This document shows positions 16,944-25,880 of a DNA stretch of 64,000 bases, one piece after another. Numbering within the stretch: position 1 is the stretch's first letter; the number at the start of each line of letters is the position of its first letter. The stretch is from Corallococcus sp. CA053C (GTDB lineage: Bacteria; Myxococcota; Myxococcia; Myxococcales; Myxococcaceae): assembly GCF_003611675.1 (NCBI RefSeq), contig NZ_RAWA01000005.1, forward strand, positions 1-64,000. Direction: 5' to 3'. Position numbers and translations under genes: made by a program. Below the pieces are notes generated by a model. It searched no databases and was not told the DNA's origin. It saw only the letters and a list, made by a program, of their open reading frames with translations.

Positions 16944-19900
16944 GATCGCACCATCCCACGGCTCGCGCGCGTCGCGGGCTTGCGCCGCCGCGAAGCAACG
17001 GACGCAGCGTCCTCGTCGCCCTCCTCACCACCGACCACCGCCCCCTCGGACAGCGCGAACAGGTCGCGCAGTTCGCGAGTCCCGAGTTCGGTGATCCACT
17101 GCTCTCCCGTGCCGACGACCTTCGAGGCGAGCTTCCGCTTTTGCTCGAGCAGGTGATCAATCTTCTCTTCGACCGTACCCGCGCAGACGAGCTTGTGGAC
17201 CTGCACCGCGCGCTTCTGCCCGATGCGGTAGGCGCGATCCGTGGCCTGGTCCTCCACGGCCGGATTCCACCAGCGGTCATAGTGGAAGACGTGATTCGCC
17301 GCGGTGAGGTTCAGGCCCGTGCCTCCCGCCTTCACCGACAGGACGAAGACGCGCGGCCCATGGGGTTCCTCCTGGAAGCGCCGAACCATTTCGTCGCGCG
17401 CCTTCTTCGGCGTACCGCCGTGCAGGAACACGACCTCGCAGCCCAGGCTCGCATCAAGGTGCGCGACAAGCCGGTCCCCCATCTCCCGGAACTGGGTGAA
17501 GACCAGCGCCTTGTCGCCCGCGGCCATGGCTTCCTCCAGCATCTCGGAGAGGCGCGCGAGTTTTCCCGAGCGCCTGGGCAAGGGACCGCGCTCCGAGAGG
17601 TACTGTGCCGGGTGGTTGCAGATCTGCTTGGTGAACGTCAGCAGCGCGAGCACACGACCGCGACGCTCAATGCCATCCGCGTCCTCGATGCGGCGCATCT
17701 CCTCGTCGACGACGGCCTTGTAGAGCGTGGCCTGTTCGCGCGTCAGCGTACAGATGACCTTCATCTCGTTCTTCGGAGGAAGGTCCTGGATGACCGCGGG
17801 ATCACTCTTGAGTCTGCGCAGGATGAAGGGGCTCACGATGCGGCGCAGACGCGCCGCCGCATCCTCATTGCCATGGCGCTCAATCGGCACGGCGAACTCA
17901 CGGCGGAAGGTCTCGAGCGGCCCGAGCAGGCCCGGGTTCGCGAATTCGAGGATCGACCAGAGCTCCGCGAGCCGATTCTCGACGGGCGTGCCGGTGAGCG
18001 CGAAGCGGTGGCTGGCAGGGAGCGCTCGCGCGGCCCTCGCCGTCGCGGAGGCCGCGTTCTTGATGTTCTGCGCTTCGTCGAGCGCGACGACGGACCAGTC
18101 GACGCGGGCAAGCAGTCCGGCATCGCGGCGCAAGAGGCCATAGGTGGTGACCACGAGCGAACCAGGCTCCTTCGGAAAGTCCTTCACCGAACGCATGCGC
18201 CCGGCTCCGTGGTGCGGCGTGATGCTCAGCGAGGGCGCGAAGCGCTGGACCTCACGCTCCCAATTGCCCACGACCGAGGTCGGCGCGACGAGCAGGGTCG
18301 GGCGGCCGTCGCGGGGGACCTCCTCCCTGCGTCGGAGCAGGAAGGCGAGAAGCTGCATCGTCTTGCCCAGGCCCATGTCGTCGGCAAGACATGCGCCGAG
18401 GCCGAGCGAGCCCATGGTCGAAAGCCAGTGGAGGCCGCGCGCCTGGTAGGGACGGAGGCTCGCATTCAAGGTCGCCGGGGCCACCAGGTCGGCCGCCGCG
18501 CCCTGCCGCAGGCGCGAGAGCAGCTCCGCGAAGGAGCCCGTCGCGGCGACTGTCACCGGGAGCTGCCCCTGGCGGATCTCTCCCGCGAGCGCCGCCTGCA
18601 CGGCCTCGCGCATCGTGATGCGCGCCGGACCGCCCGCGATGCGCTTCTGGATGTCGTCGAGTTCGCGCGGATCGATGGCGACCCAGGCTCCGCGAAAGCG
18701 TACGAGTGGCGCCTTCTGCTTCGCGAGCGCTGAAAGCTCGCGGGCGGTGAGCGCCTCGTCGCCGACCACCGCATCCCAATCGACTGCGAGGAGTTCATCG
18801 AGGCCAAGTCCCGCGACACCGGAGACAGCGCCGGCAACCCTCGACTTCCCGCCGACGCGCATGCGCAAGCGGAGACGGCGCTGTCCCGCGGCCGTCAGCT
18901 CGCGCGGAACGATCACGCCGAAGCCGGCCTCCGCGAGCACCGCGGCCCCATCGCCCAGGAACGTCCAGGCGGTGGCGGGGTCGAGTTCGAGCGACTCGGG
19001 CTTCGCGCTCGCGAGGGCACGCTCGATGGGCGTGAAGAGCCGCGATGCGCGTCCGAGCGCTTCGAGCAGCGACTCCTGGGGATCGCGGAACGCTCGACCG
19101 AACTTCTCAAGGCTGCGCCCCTTCGTCGTCCAGACGTCCGCCGCGGGCACGAGCAGGCTCGGATCGTCCGGGGATTGCAACAGGAACCGCAGCAGGAACG
19201 GAGCCCGGTCGGCCTCTGGTAGTTCGAGGCGGAAGCAGGCGCGCAGACGATCACGTGCCCCCAGGGCGGGTTCGCTCCAGCGCTCGATCTCCTCGACGAC
19301 GGAGCGCTCCGCGAAGCCCTGGGGCTCGAAGCTTCGCCGAGGCCCTTCGAGCGCGGCACGCCAGCGTTGGTCCCACGACGAAGGTGCGGGCGCAGCGCCC
19401 TTGCGCGCCGCGGCCTTCTTCCCGGGCGGCAGCTCGGGTTTGCCACGGGTCGTGCGAACCAGCGCGTCAACGACAGCGTCCAGGTATGCACGGAGCAGCG
19501 CGTCGGGGGCCCACACCTCGCGCGCATCGCCGTGAGCGACGGGGAGCGCGTGCGCCGCCGGCGGCATGCTGCGCGCGAGCGCGGCGACCCTGGCCGAGTC
19601 CCCGCTCGCGGAGAGTGCCGCCGCCCAGCGGGCCTCGATGCCGGCGTTCTGATATGTGATTGTCGGGATGATGCGCTCGCGCGACACCAGTTCGATCGCG
19701 AGCTTGCTGGCGAGCACCCACGTCGCCACGGAGGCAGGAAGCGTCCCGACGCTCGCCGTGGGAACCACGGCGAGCATCGTCAGGGTATCGAACAGGGGCA
19801 GCGTGAGGCCGTCGACCTGACGTCGCCCCTCGGGGGTCACGATGATGGCCGGATGCGGCGTCCCCGAGCGGCCAAGCGAGGGGAGCTCGCGCGGCGCGGG

Positions 19901-19954
19901 CTCTGGGCCCCAGAGAAAGAGGGACTCGGCTTCGGGTAGGTACAGGAGCGGCAT
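16940..19954 (-). CDS. SNF2-family DNA helicase/translocase with SNF2_assoc (DUF3670) domain
   Basis: A 1,004-residue protein, starting at ATG 19954 (MPLLYLPEAESLFLW). Residues 1-380 are a poorly known N-terminal region. About 385-520 match the SNF2-associated domain (APLVRFRGAWVAIDPREL). The helicase core follows: motif I DDMGLGKT (525-532), motif II DEAQN, and motifs V-VI with AGGTGLNLT, DRWWNPAVE and DRAYRIGQ, all intact. It should hydrolyse ATP to move along DNA or displace bound proteins. It is coupled to the SWIM gene by a 4-base overlap. The upstream ~100 bases are a divergent promoter gap with the gene at 20057. Confidence 0.92.
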   Translation of the reverse strand: MPLLYLPEAESLFLWGPEPAPRELPSLGRSGTPHPAIIVTPEGRRQVDGLTLPLFDTLTMLAVVPTASVGTLPASVATWVLASKLAIELVSRERIIPTITYQNAGIEARWAAALSASGDSARVAALARSMPPAAHALPVAHGDAREVWAPDALLRAYLDAVVDALVRTTRGKPELPPGKKAAARKGAAPAPSSWDQRWRAALEGPRRSFEPQGFAERSVVEEIERWSEPALGARDRLRACFRLELPEADRAPFLLRFLLQSPDDPSLLVPAADVWTTKGRSLEKFGRAFRDPQESLLEALGRASRLFTPIERALASAKPESLELDPATAWTFLGDGAAVLAEAGFGVIVPRELTAAGQRRLRLRMRVGGKSRVAGAVSGVAGLGLDELLAVDWDAVVGDEALTARELSALAKQKAPLVRFRGAWVAIDPRELDDIQKRIAGGPARITMREAVQAALAGEIRQGQLPVTVAATGSFAELLSRLRQGAAADLVAPATLNASLRPYQARGLHWLSTMGSLGLGACLADDMGLGKTMQLLAFLLRRREEVPRDGRPTLLVAPTSVVGNWEREVQRFAPSLSITPHHGAGRMRSVKDFPKEPGSLVVTTYGLLRRDAGLLARVDWSVVALDEAQNIKNAASATARAARALPASHRFALTGTPVENRLAELWSILEFANPGLLGPLETFRREFAVPIERHGNEDAAARLRRIVSPFILRRLKSDPAVIQDLPPKNEMKVICTLTREQATLYKAVVDEEMRRIEDADGIERRGRVLALLTFTKQICNHPAQYLSERGPLPRRSGKLARLSEMLEEAMAAGDKALVFTQFREMGDRLVAHLDASLGCEVVFLHGGTPKKARDEMVRRFQEEPHGPRVFVLSVKAGGTGLNLTAANHVFHYDRWWNPAVEDQATDRAYRIGQKRAVQVHKLVCAGTVEEKIDHLLEQKRKLASKVVGTGEQWITELGTRELRDLFALSEGAVVGGEEGDEDAASVASRRRKPATRASRGMVRS

Positions 19955-20056
19955 TGACTGCTTTTCATCGCATGGGCCCCCCAGAACGGGAAGCAGGACG
20001 AAGCCGCGGGGGTGGTTGCCTTGTCGGGTTCCGGCGGGCTGGGGCAGTGTGGCGGC

Positions 20057-21544
20057 ATGCGAAACGTCGACGACGTGGAGCGCTTCGCCGCCGCGGCGCA
20101 GCGAGCCGGGTGGGCGGACCCGTCCGAGGTCGACGACTGTCTCCGACAGGGAATCACGGCGTCGCTTGCTGGCGACCACGCCTCCGCGTGCGCCATCTTC
20201 AGGGCACTGCTCATCCCCATGTCCGACGGGGACATCGACCTGGGACAGGATGAGATGGCCGAGGAGGTCCTGTCCGTGGATCTCCACGACTGCGCGACGC
20301 GGTACCTCGCCGCCGTGTACATGACCACGCCGGTGGAGGGGCGAGCGGATGCCCTCGTGGCTGCAATCGACGAGGCGTACGGGCTTTCGTACTTCAGAGA
20401 CCCTGTCGAGGAGCTCCAGGCGGCCCTTGGCGGGACACTCCCTGACATGGAGGCGTTCCTGCCCGCATGGATCGCCCGCCTCGAGCAGGACGCGAAGCCG
20501 GTGTCGCAGTGGGAGTCCCAGAAGGAGCGTTGGCTCCGCGCCGCGATCGGCCGCAGGGACGGCGTCGCGGGTCTTGAGCGCATCGCGCGCACGACGAGAC
20601 ACCCCGAGGCCGTACAGGCCTGGTGCGACGCGGTCAAGGCGGCTGGAGATGGGGCAAAGACGCTCAGGGCCTACGAGACCAGTGCGGCGCTCGTGACGTC
20701 CGAGGGTTGGCGCGGGGGCTTCCTCGACGGGGCTGCGCTCGCCGCCCAGGTGCTCGGACGAAAGGACGCGCACACGAAGCTCAAGGCGGCCTGGCTCGGC
20801 GAGCCTTCCCTGACGCGGCTGCTGCGGTGGCTGTTCGCCGGAGAACCGACCTCCGCGACGCTTCGCAAGCGTGCGGCCTCCGCACTGAAGGCAAGCCCGA
20901 CGAAGGCCCCCCGACTCGTCGGGTTCCTGAATGTGCTGGTGGGCGACATCGAATCCGCCGCCCAGCGGCTTGCGCGGGCGCCCGGCCTTGGCTGGTCGAG
21001 CAGCGACCATCCAGGCCACCTCCTGTTCCCGGTGTTCGCGTGGCTGCTCGGTGGCGCGCCGACGGGATCGGTCCGTGCGGAGCTCGCGCGGGTGCTCCTT
21101 CAACCGCGGGACTCGGAGGACGGCACCGGGTTTGCCTTCCTCGGTGAGATCGGCACGAAGCAGGACGCCGGACCGCGGCTTTCGACCCCGTCGGTCATCG
21201 ACGCGCTTCAGCGGGCAGAGGTCACCAGGCGCCTCACGGCCCAGGAGCGCGGGGTGGCGCTCACGGCGATGAAGGCCGCGGCAACGAAGCGAACCGATGG
21301 GGTGCTGGGTGAGAAGCGGCGCCGCTACTACGGGCATGCCGCCGCGCTCGTCGCCTGCTGCGTCGAACTCGAGGACGGGACTGGCAGGGCCTCCGGAACC
21401 TCGCCGTGGGCCGAGGCGCTTCGCGCGCGGACGTCCCGGTTCCCCGCCTTCCAGGAGGCGCTTCGCGCACCGCTGGCGCGAAGGGGCCCGGGTTCCGTGG
21501 ACAACCCAGGCACATGGACGGAGACCGAGGAGGACGACACATGA
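20057..21544 (+). CDS. Uncharacterised protein divergent from SWIM/SNF2
   Basis: A 495-residue soluble protein. Start ATG 20057 fits the first conserved-looking stretch (MRNVDDVERFAAAAQRAGW); a GTG at 20012 would add 15 odd residues. It is alpha-helix and alanine-rich, with no signal peptide, no cysteine cluster and no catalytic motif I can name. Repeated helical pairs suggest a solenoid. It overlaps the next gene by 4 bases (ATGA), so both were one unit. Its position opposite SWIM/SNF2 suggests a shared process, but no function can be assigned. Confidence 0.7.
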   Translation: MRNVDDVERFAAAAQRAGWADPSEVDDCLRQGITASLAGDHASACAIFRALLIPMSDGDIDLGQDEMAEEVLSVDLHDCATRYLAAVYMTTPVEGRADALVAAIDEAYGLSYFRDPVEELQAALGGTLPDMEAFLPAWIARLEQDAKPVSQWESQKERWLRAAIGRRDGVAGLERIARTTRHPEAVQAWCDAVKAAGDGAKTLRAYETSAALVTSEGWRGGFLDGAALAAQVLGRKDAHTKLKAAWLGEPSLTRLLRWLFAGEPTSATLRKRAASALKASPTKAPRLVGFLNVLVGDIESAAQRLARAPGLGWSSSDHPGHLLFPVFAWLLGGAPTGSVRAELARVLLQPRDSEDGTGFAFLGEIGTKQDAGPRLSTPSVIDALQRAEVTRRLTAQERGVALTAMKAAATKRTDGVLGEKRRRYYGHAAALVACCVELEDGTGRASGTSPWAEALRARTSRFPAFQEALRAPLARRGPGSVDNPGTWTETEEDDT

Positions 21545-22359
21545 GCGAATACCAGTGCTACGAGTTCATCGCGCTCGACCGACCACTCACGCCGAAGCAG
21601 ATGGCCGAATTGCGCGGCATCTCCACGCGCGCCGAGATTTCACCAACCCGCTTCTGGAACGAGTACCAGTGGGGCGACCTCAAGGCCGACCCAGCGAAGC
21701 TCCTCGCGCGCTACTTCGACGCACATCTCTACTTCGCGAACTGGGGCACGCACCGGCTGATGCTGCGTTTGCCAAGAGCTCGCGTCGACGTGAAGGCGCT
21801 GAAGGGGTACTTCACTGGCCGGCACGCGGCACGTCTCACGCTGGCCAGCGAGCACGTCGTGCTGGACTTCAGCAGCCAGGACGAAGAGCCCGAGGATGAC
21901 GAAGAACGCGAGGGTTCACTCGCGGCGCTATCGCCCCTCCGCGCGGAGCTTTTGCGCGGCGACCTGCGTTCCGCCTATCTCGCCTGGCTCCTGGCGGTCC
22001 AGGCGGGTGACGTCGGCGACGAGGCCCCGGAGCCGCCGGTGCCCGAGGGGCTTGCCACGCTCACGGCGGCGCAGCAGGCAATGGTGGAGTTCCTTCGCAT
22101 CGACGTCGATCTCCTCGCCGCGGCGGCACGCGACAGCGCGGAGCCTGACAAAGGCGACGACGCTTTCCGACGTTGGGTCACGCGCCTTCCACCCGCACGG
22201 AAGGACCAGTGGCTGCTACGCGCGGTCGACGACCCCGACCTCGCGCTCGGCGGTGAGCTGCTGCGGACGTTCCGTGCAGAAAAGGGCCCGGGCGCAGCCG
22301 CCGCGCGACGCACGGTTCGTGAGTTGCAAGCCCTCGCCGAGACGCAGCAAGGAATGAGA
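21541..22359 (+). pseudogene. 5' part of a gene interrupted by IS66 element
   Basis: The intact-looking reading frame MSEYQCYEFIALDRPLTPKQ runs for 273 codons, then enters the insertion sequence and meets a stop at 22573-22575. The protein family (YEFIALDRPL, ISPTRFWNEYQWGDLKADP, FDAHLYFANWGTHRLMLRLP) is a conserved but uncharacterised one seen next to SWIM genes in other bacteria. Removing the element plus one copy of its 8-base duplication restores one frame of 365 residues with the downstream fragment at 24761-25039. The gene is therefore broken by insertion, not by drift. Both halves still look well preserved, so the event is probably recent. Confidence 0.9.
22352..22359. repeat. Target-site duplication, left copy (GAATGAGA)
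   Basis: The 8 bases GAATGAGA lie directly before the element's left end (GTAACC) and are repeated at 24753-24760 directly after its right end. Eight bases is the usual duplication size for IS66-family elements. Confidence 0.92.
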
Positions 22360-22382
22360 GTAACCGTCCGGCCAACGACGTG
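22360..22382 (+). repeat. IS66 left terminal inverted repeat
   Basis: It begins GTAACCGTCCGGCCAA and continues to GACGTG. It matches the reverse complement of 24730-24752 in 22 of 23 bases (C versus T at position 17). Confidence 0.93.
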
Positions 22383-22429
22383 CCGTGAGGGATTGCCGGG
22401 GGCGCGTTGCGCAGCAGACGCTGGCGGGC

Positions 22430-22744
22430 ATGTCGAAGCAGGTGGAGAAGCCGGAGTGGGCGCGCGTCGCGGAAGCGTTCGAGGCCAGCGGGCAGACGCA
22501 GCGGGAGTTCGCGTTGGCGCGAGGCGTGAGGCTGAGCACGTTGCAGTCGTGGGTGTACCGCAGGCGGCGGTGTGAGGCGACGCGAGCCGAGCCGGTGCGC
22601 CTGTTGCCCGTGCAGGTAGCAGCGCCGGTCGCCGCGTCCGAGTCCGTGCTGGAGGTGGTGGCGGCCAGCGGAGCGCGGGTGCGCTTCACCGTGGGGACCG
22701 ACGTGGGGTACGTGGCCCGGCTCGTCACCGCGCTGGGGCGGTGA
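22430..22744 (+). CDS. tnpA: IS66 accessory protein TnpA-like
   Basis: A 104-residue protein starting at ATG 22430 (a GTG at 22385 in the same frame is possible). It contains a helix-turn-helix-like stretch: EAFEASGQTQREFALARGV then STLQSWVYRRR, as in TnpA/IS66 Orf1 proteins. The C-terminal part, VLEVVAASGARVRFT, also fits that family. It is thought to support IS66 transposition. It lies 4 bases before the next element gene. Confidence 0.85.
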   Translation: MSKQVEKPEWARVAEAFEASGQTQREFALARGVRLSTLQSWVYRRRRCEATRAEPVRLLPVQVAAPVAASESVLEVVAASGARVRFTVGTDVGYVARLVTALGR

Positions 22745-22748
22745 GGCG

Positions 22749-23114
22749 GTGTTCACGCTTCCTGCGTCGGTGCGCGTAGTGCTGGCGACGGAGCCCGTGG
22801 ACATGCGCAAGTCGATAGATGGCCTCATGGCGCTGGTGCGCACGGCGTGGGGTGAAGACGTCTACTCGGGGCACCTCTTCGCCTTCGTCTCCAGGCGGGG
22901 GGACCGCATCAAGGTGCTGACGTGGAGCCGGGGCGGCTTCGTGCTGCTCTACAAGCGGCTGGAGACGGGAAGATTCCGGCTGCCGCGCGTGGACGCGGAG
23001 GCGAAGGCGGTGACGCTGGACGCTACGCAGTTGGCGATGCTGCTGGACGGCATTGACGTGGCCGAGGTGAAGCGCCAGCCTGCCTGGGCGCCCCCGGGGC
23101 GTACAGGTAGCTGA
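22749..23114 (+). CDS. tnpB: IS66 accessory protein TnpB (Orf2)
   Basis: A 121-residue protein starting GTG 22749. It carries the classical IS66 Orf2 signature PVDMRKSIDGL and RIKVLTWSRGGFVLLYKRLE. The length is typical. Its exact role in transposition is not known, but it is required in studied IS66 elements. The frame is complete. Confidence 0.93.
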   Translation: MFTLPASVRVVLATEPVDMRKSIDGLMALVRTAWGEDVYSGHLFAFVSRRGDRIKVLTWSRGGFVLLYKRLETGRFRLPRVDAEAKAVTLDATQLAMLLDGIDVAEVKRQPAWAPPGRTGS

Positions 23115-23160
23115 GCACGTCACCTCGTGAATGCCCTACCCGGCGCGTCGTTGAGAGCCG

Positions 23161-24645
23161 GTGCCCAGAGTCCTCCCCCTCGACCATTTCTGCCCCTGGC
23201 GTGAGGAGGCGGAGGAGCTTCGCGAGCGGATGACGTCGCTGGAGTCGAAGATGGCCGCGCTGGAGCGGCGCGTCTTCGGCAAGAAGACGGAGAAGATTCC
23301 GCCTGTCGCCCAGGAGTTGAGAGGCGAGGCGCGAAGCCCCGAGGAAGAGGCGGCGCGGGCCGAGGCCGCCCTGGTGAAGCGCCGGGAGCGCGCGGCCCGG
23401 AAGGCCGCGGAGGCCCCGACGCGCGAGGTGCGGCACGCGGTGCCACCCGAGGCGAAGCACTGCCCGACGTGCGGCAGCGAGGACTTGAAGCCGCTGGGCG
23501 AGGGGCGCCGGACGGTGCTGTACGAGTACGTGCCGGCTTTCTTCGAGCGCCAGGTGCACGTGCAGGAAGTCCTCGCGTGCGCGTGCGGCCAGGGCGTGGT
23601 GACGGCGTCCGCGCCCGCGAGGGTGGTGGACCGGGGCGAGTACGGCCCGGGCTTTCTGGCGCACGTGGTGACGTCCAAGTGCGCCGACGCCATGCCCCTG
23701 CACCGGCTCGCCCAGCGCGTGGAGCGGGGCGGTATCCCCATGAGCCGCAGCACGCTGACGGACCTCTTCCATGAGGCCGCCTCGGTGCTGCTTCCGCTCT
23801 CCACGCACCTCTTGCAAGTCATTGCAGCCTCGGAAGTGGTGTGGGCCGACGAGACGCCCCTGCGCGTGCTGGACGTGAAGAAGACACGCCAGGGCTACCT
23901 CTGGACTTTCCTCACCCAGACGCAGCAGGGCGAGTGGCTGCTGGGTTATCGCTTCAGCCTGAGCCGGGCGGGCAAGACGCCCCAGGACGTCTTGGGGGGC
24001 ACCCGAGGCGCCCTCGTGGTGGATGCGTACACGGGCTACAACGCGGTGACGCTGCCCGAAGGCCGCGTGCGTGTCGGCTGCTGGGCGCACGTCCGTCGTC
24101 GATTCTTCGACGCGCTGCCCACCGCACCGGAAGCCCGCGAGGCCTTGGACTTCATCCTCGCCCTCTACCGGGTGGAGGCCGAGGCCCGCGTCGCGGGCCT
24201 CGTGCGCACCGACGCCCACCGCGAGCTGCGCCAGCAGAAAAGTGCCCCGGTCCTCGCCGCGCTGTGCACCTGGCTGGAGGAACAGGCTCCGCGCCACCTG
24301 CCCAAGGGGCCGCTGGGGCAAGCCCTCTCCTACGCCCGAAACCAGTGGGACGCCCTCACCCGATTCGTCTCCGACGCGCGCCTGCCTTTGGACAACAACC
24401 GCAGCGAGGGCGCGTTGAGAAAAGCGGCCCTCGGCAGGAAGAACTTTCTCTTCGTCGGCCACGAGGCCGCAGGGGAGAACCTCGCGGGCCTCTACGCGCT
24501 GGTCGCCACCTGCGAGGCCAACGGCGTCAATCCCGAGGACTACCTCGCCGACGTGCTGCTGCGCGTCCAGACGCACCCGAACGCCCGCATCGGCGAGCTG
24601 CTGCCGCACGAATGGAAGCGCCTTCACGCCGCCGACTCCTCCTGA
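23161..24645 (+). CDS. tnpC: IS66 transposase TnpC (DDE)
   Basis: A 494-residue protein starting at GTG 23161. Domains: N-terminal leucine-rich coiled coil (EEAEELRERMTSLESKMAAL), a zinc-binding site (CPTCGSED ... CACG), and a DDE catalytic core. The acidic residues are Asp in WADETPLRV, Asp in VVDAYTGYN and Glu in LDNNRSEGALR. The C-terminal block ends NPEDYLADVLLRVQTHP, as in the family. All expected catalytic residues are present and there is no frameshift, so the enzyme is probably active. Confidence 0.95.
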   Translation: MPRVLPLDHFCPWREEAEELRERMTSLESKMAALERRVFGKKTEKIPPVAQELRGEARSPEEEAARAEAALVKRRERAARKAAEAPTREVRHAVPPEAKHCPTCGSEDLKPLGEGRRTVLYEYVPAFFERQVHVQEVLACACGQGVVTASAPARVVDRGEYGPGFLAHVVTSKCADAMPLHRLAQRVERGGIPMSRSTLTDLFHEAASVLLPLSTHLLQVIAASEVVWADETPLRVLDVKKTRQGYLWTFLTQTQQGEWLLGYRFSLSRAGKTPQDVLGGTRGALVVDAYTGYNAVTLPEGRVRVGCWAHVRRRFFDALPTAPEAREALDFILALYRVEAEARVAGLVRTDAHRELRQQKSAPVLAALCTWLEEQAPRHLPKGPLGQALSYARNQWDALTRFVSDARLPLDNNRSEGALRKAALGRKNFLFVGHEAAGENLAGLYALVATCEANGVNPEDYLADVLLRVQTHPNARIGELLPHEWKRLHAADSS

Positions 24646-24729
24646 AGTCGCGCATCCCCCACGGTCATCGCCGCTCAACCGTCGTGGCTCGTGCCGAGCA
24701 CGGCCGACGTCCGCTCTCAAGTGATCCGT

Positions 24730-24752
24730 CACGTCATTGGCCGGACGGTTAC
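24730..24752 (-). repeat. IS66 right terminal inverted repeat
   Basis: The reverse complement begins GTAACCGTCCGGCCAATG and ends at the element boundary. It matches the left repeat in 22 of 23 bases. The 84 bases between the tnpC stop and this repeat hold no gene. Confidence 0.93.
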
Positions 24753-24760
24753 GAATGAGA
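24753..24760. repeat. Target-site duplication, right copy (GAATGAGA)
   Basis: This is an exact copy of 22352-22359, directly after the element's right end. Joining the host sequence at this repeat restores the reading frame. Confidence 0.92.
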
Positions 24761-25039
24761 GAGACGGCTGAGGCCGCCCGTGCGAAGAAGGCTCAAGACG
24801 CAGCTGAAAAGAGGCTCCAGCGCAAGCTCGACGAGCTCGGGCGTGATGTCGACGCCGCGTGGATGAAGCTCGAGAAGCTCGTTGAGGCGAGAGCCTACGA
24901 CGAGGCCCTGATGCTCGCCGTCGACTTGAAGGCGCTCGCGACGCGCGGGGACGCGCTCCAGGACTTCGCGACGCGCTTCGAGGCCATGCGCAAGCGGCAG
25001 CTCCGGCAGCGTGGATTCTTCGACCGGTGGAAGCGGTGA
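24761..25039 (+). pseudogene. 3' part of the IS66-interrupted gene
   Basis: The 92 codons before the stop continue the frame broken at 22359. They encode a highly charged coiled-coil-like tail (AEAARAKKAQDAAEKRLQRK, then a leucine-zipper-like stretch) ending RGFFDRWKR. An ATG inside the duplication (24755) could allow translation of this fragment alone, but it has no clear ribosome binding site of its own apart from element DNA. Confidence 0.88.
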
Positions 25040-25099
25040 GCCTCAGGGGATCGGTCGCGTGTCGTGGCGCCAGTGCCTATACCCTGACGCTCTCCGGGA

Positions 25100-25780
25100 C
25101 TATTTCCCGAGCTTGTTCTGATACCCCCGTTTTTCCCAAAGCCGCGCAAGCTTCTTGCTGGGCTTGGGGTAGCGGCGAGGATGCTTCGGATCGAGCGTGC
25201 CCACCGCATCAACCGCCATCGAAACCTGTCCGACGCCGAGCTTCAGGTTTCGGGCGAGTTCCTTGATGGCATCAGCCCGCGCAGCCGGATCTGCACGGTG
25301 AGCGAGGTGCAGGTCGATGGTCTGTTCCATCTCGGCATCGGTCCACCTGTGTGTCTCCAATACACTGGCATCCGGGTCCATCAAGGACGGGGGCAATGTC
25401 GCCTGTAGGAGGGAAGTCACCATCGTGGCCCGCCCCTCTTGCTTCAACTGCTTGTACTCGGGCACCTGCGAAAACAGCAAGTTGATGAGCTGCGCCTCCG
25501 GAGTCGCGAGCAAGCTGGGAAGCACCACAACGAGTTCGATACCTCGAAATAGCGCCGTTGCGCCCGGATTCACCTGCTTGCCAATGAAGGCGGACAGGAG
25601 CGTTGCCTCTGTAACGGCGAGGTCAACAACGCTCCTCGTCTCAGCAACGGCAACCCTCTTCAATTCCACAGGAAACAACTCTGCGGATGGAACGTCGGCC
25701 GCATAGACGAAGCTGAAGTCGGTCCGCTCAAGGAACCAGCACAACATCTCGGAATCGCGACAAGGAACTACAGGAGTCAT
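25100..25780 (-). CDS. Uncharacterised protein at the end of the BREX operon
   Basis: A 226-residue soluble protein starting ATG 25780. I do not recognise the family. The N-terminal ~140 residues are mixed alpha/beta (LCWFLERTDFSFVYAADVPS, IELVVVLPSLLA). The C-terminal part looks like a helix-turn-helix followed by a basic tail (ADAIKELARNLKLGVGQVSM ... KKLARLWEKRGYQNKLGK), so nucleic-acid binding is possible. Base composition is lower in GC than the flanking core genes. It is 100 bases downstream of brxHI on the same strand, so it is probably the last gene of the defence operon. Whether it is a defence gene is inference. Confidence 0.6.
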   Translation of the reverse strand: MTPVVPCRDSEMLCWFLERTDFSFVYAADVPSAELFPVELKRVAVAETRSVVDLAVTEATLLSAFIGKQVNPGATALFRGIELVVVLPSLLATPEAQLINLLFSQVPEYKQLKQEGRATMVTSLLQATLPPSLMDPDASVLETHRWTDAEMEQTIDLHLAHRADPAARADAIKELARNLKLGVGQVSMAVDAVGTLDPKHPRRYPKPSKKLARLWEKRGYQNKLGK

Positions 25781-25880
25781 CGGATGCCCTCTGGGATGGA
25801 TGAAGGCCAGCGTCGCCTGGAATCGTCATCGACTCCTCTCGGGCAGACTCTATCGTTCTGCACCCAACAAAGCCCTCCAC

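Larger units (their letters stand above)
22360..24752 (+). mobile_element. IS66-family insertion sequence, complete, 2,393 bp
   Basis: The element is bounded by 23-bp inverted repeats that differ at one position and is flanked by the 8-bp duplication GAATGAGA. Inside are the three IS66 genes in order: tnpA-like (22430), tnpB-like (22749) and the large tnpC transposase (23161). All are open and in the same direction, so it looks capable of moving. The termini start GTAA, as typical of IS66. Confidence 0.95.

Noticed and set aside
16940-19954. SNF2 gene as part of a DISARM defence system
   Set aside because: DISARM needs DrmA/DrmB and a methylase beside it. None is present in this cluster.
23023-24732. 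Long minus-strand frame opposite tnpC
   Set aside because: It lies within the IS66 element opposite a full transposase with DDE residues. It has no domain and ignores the element's right repeat.
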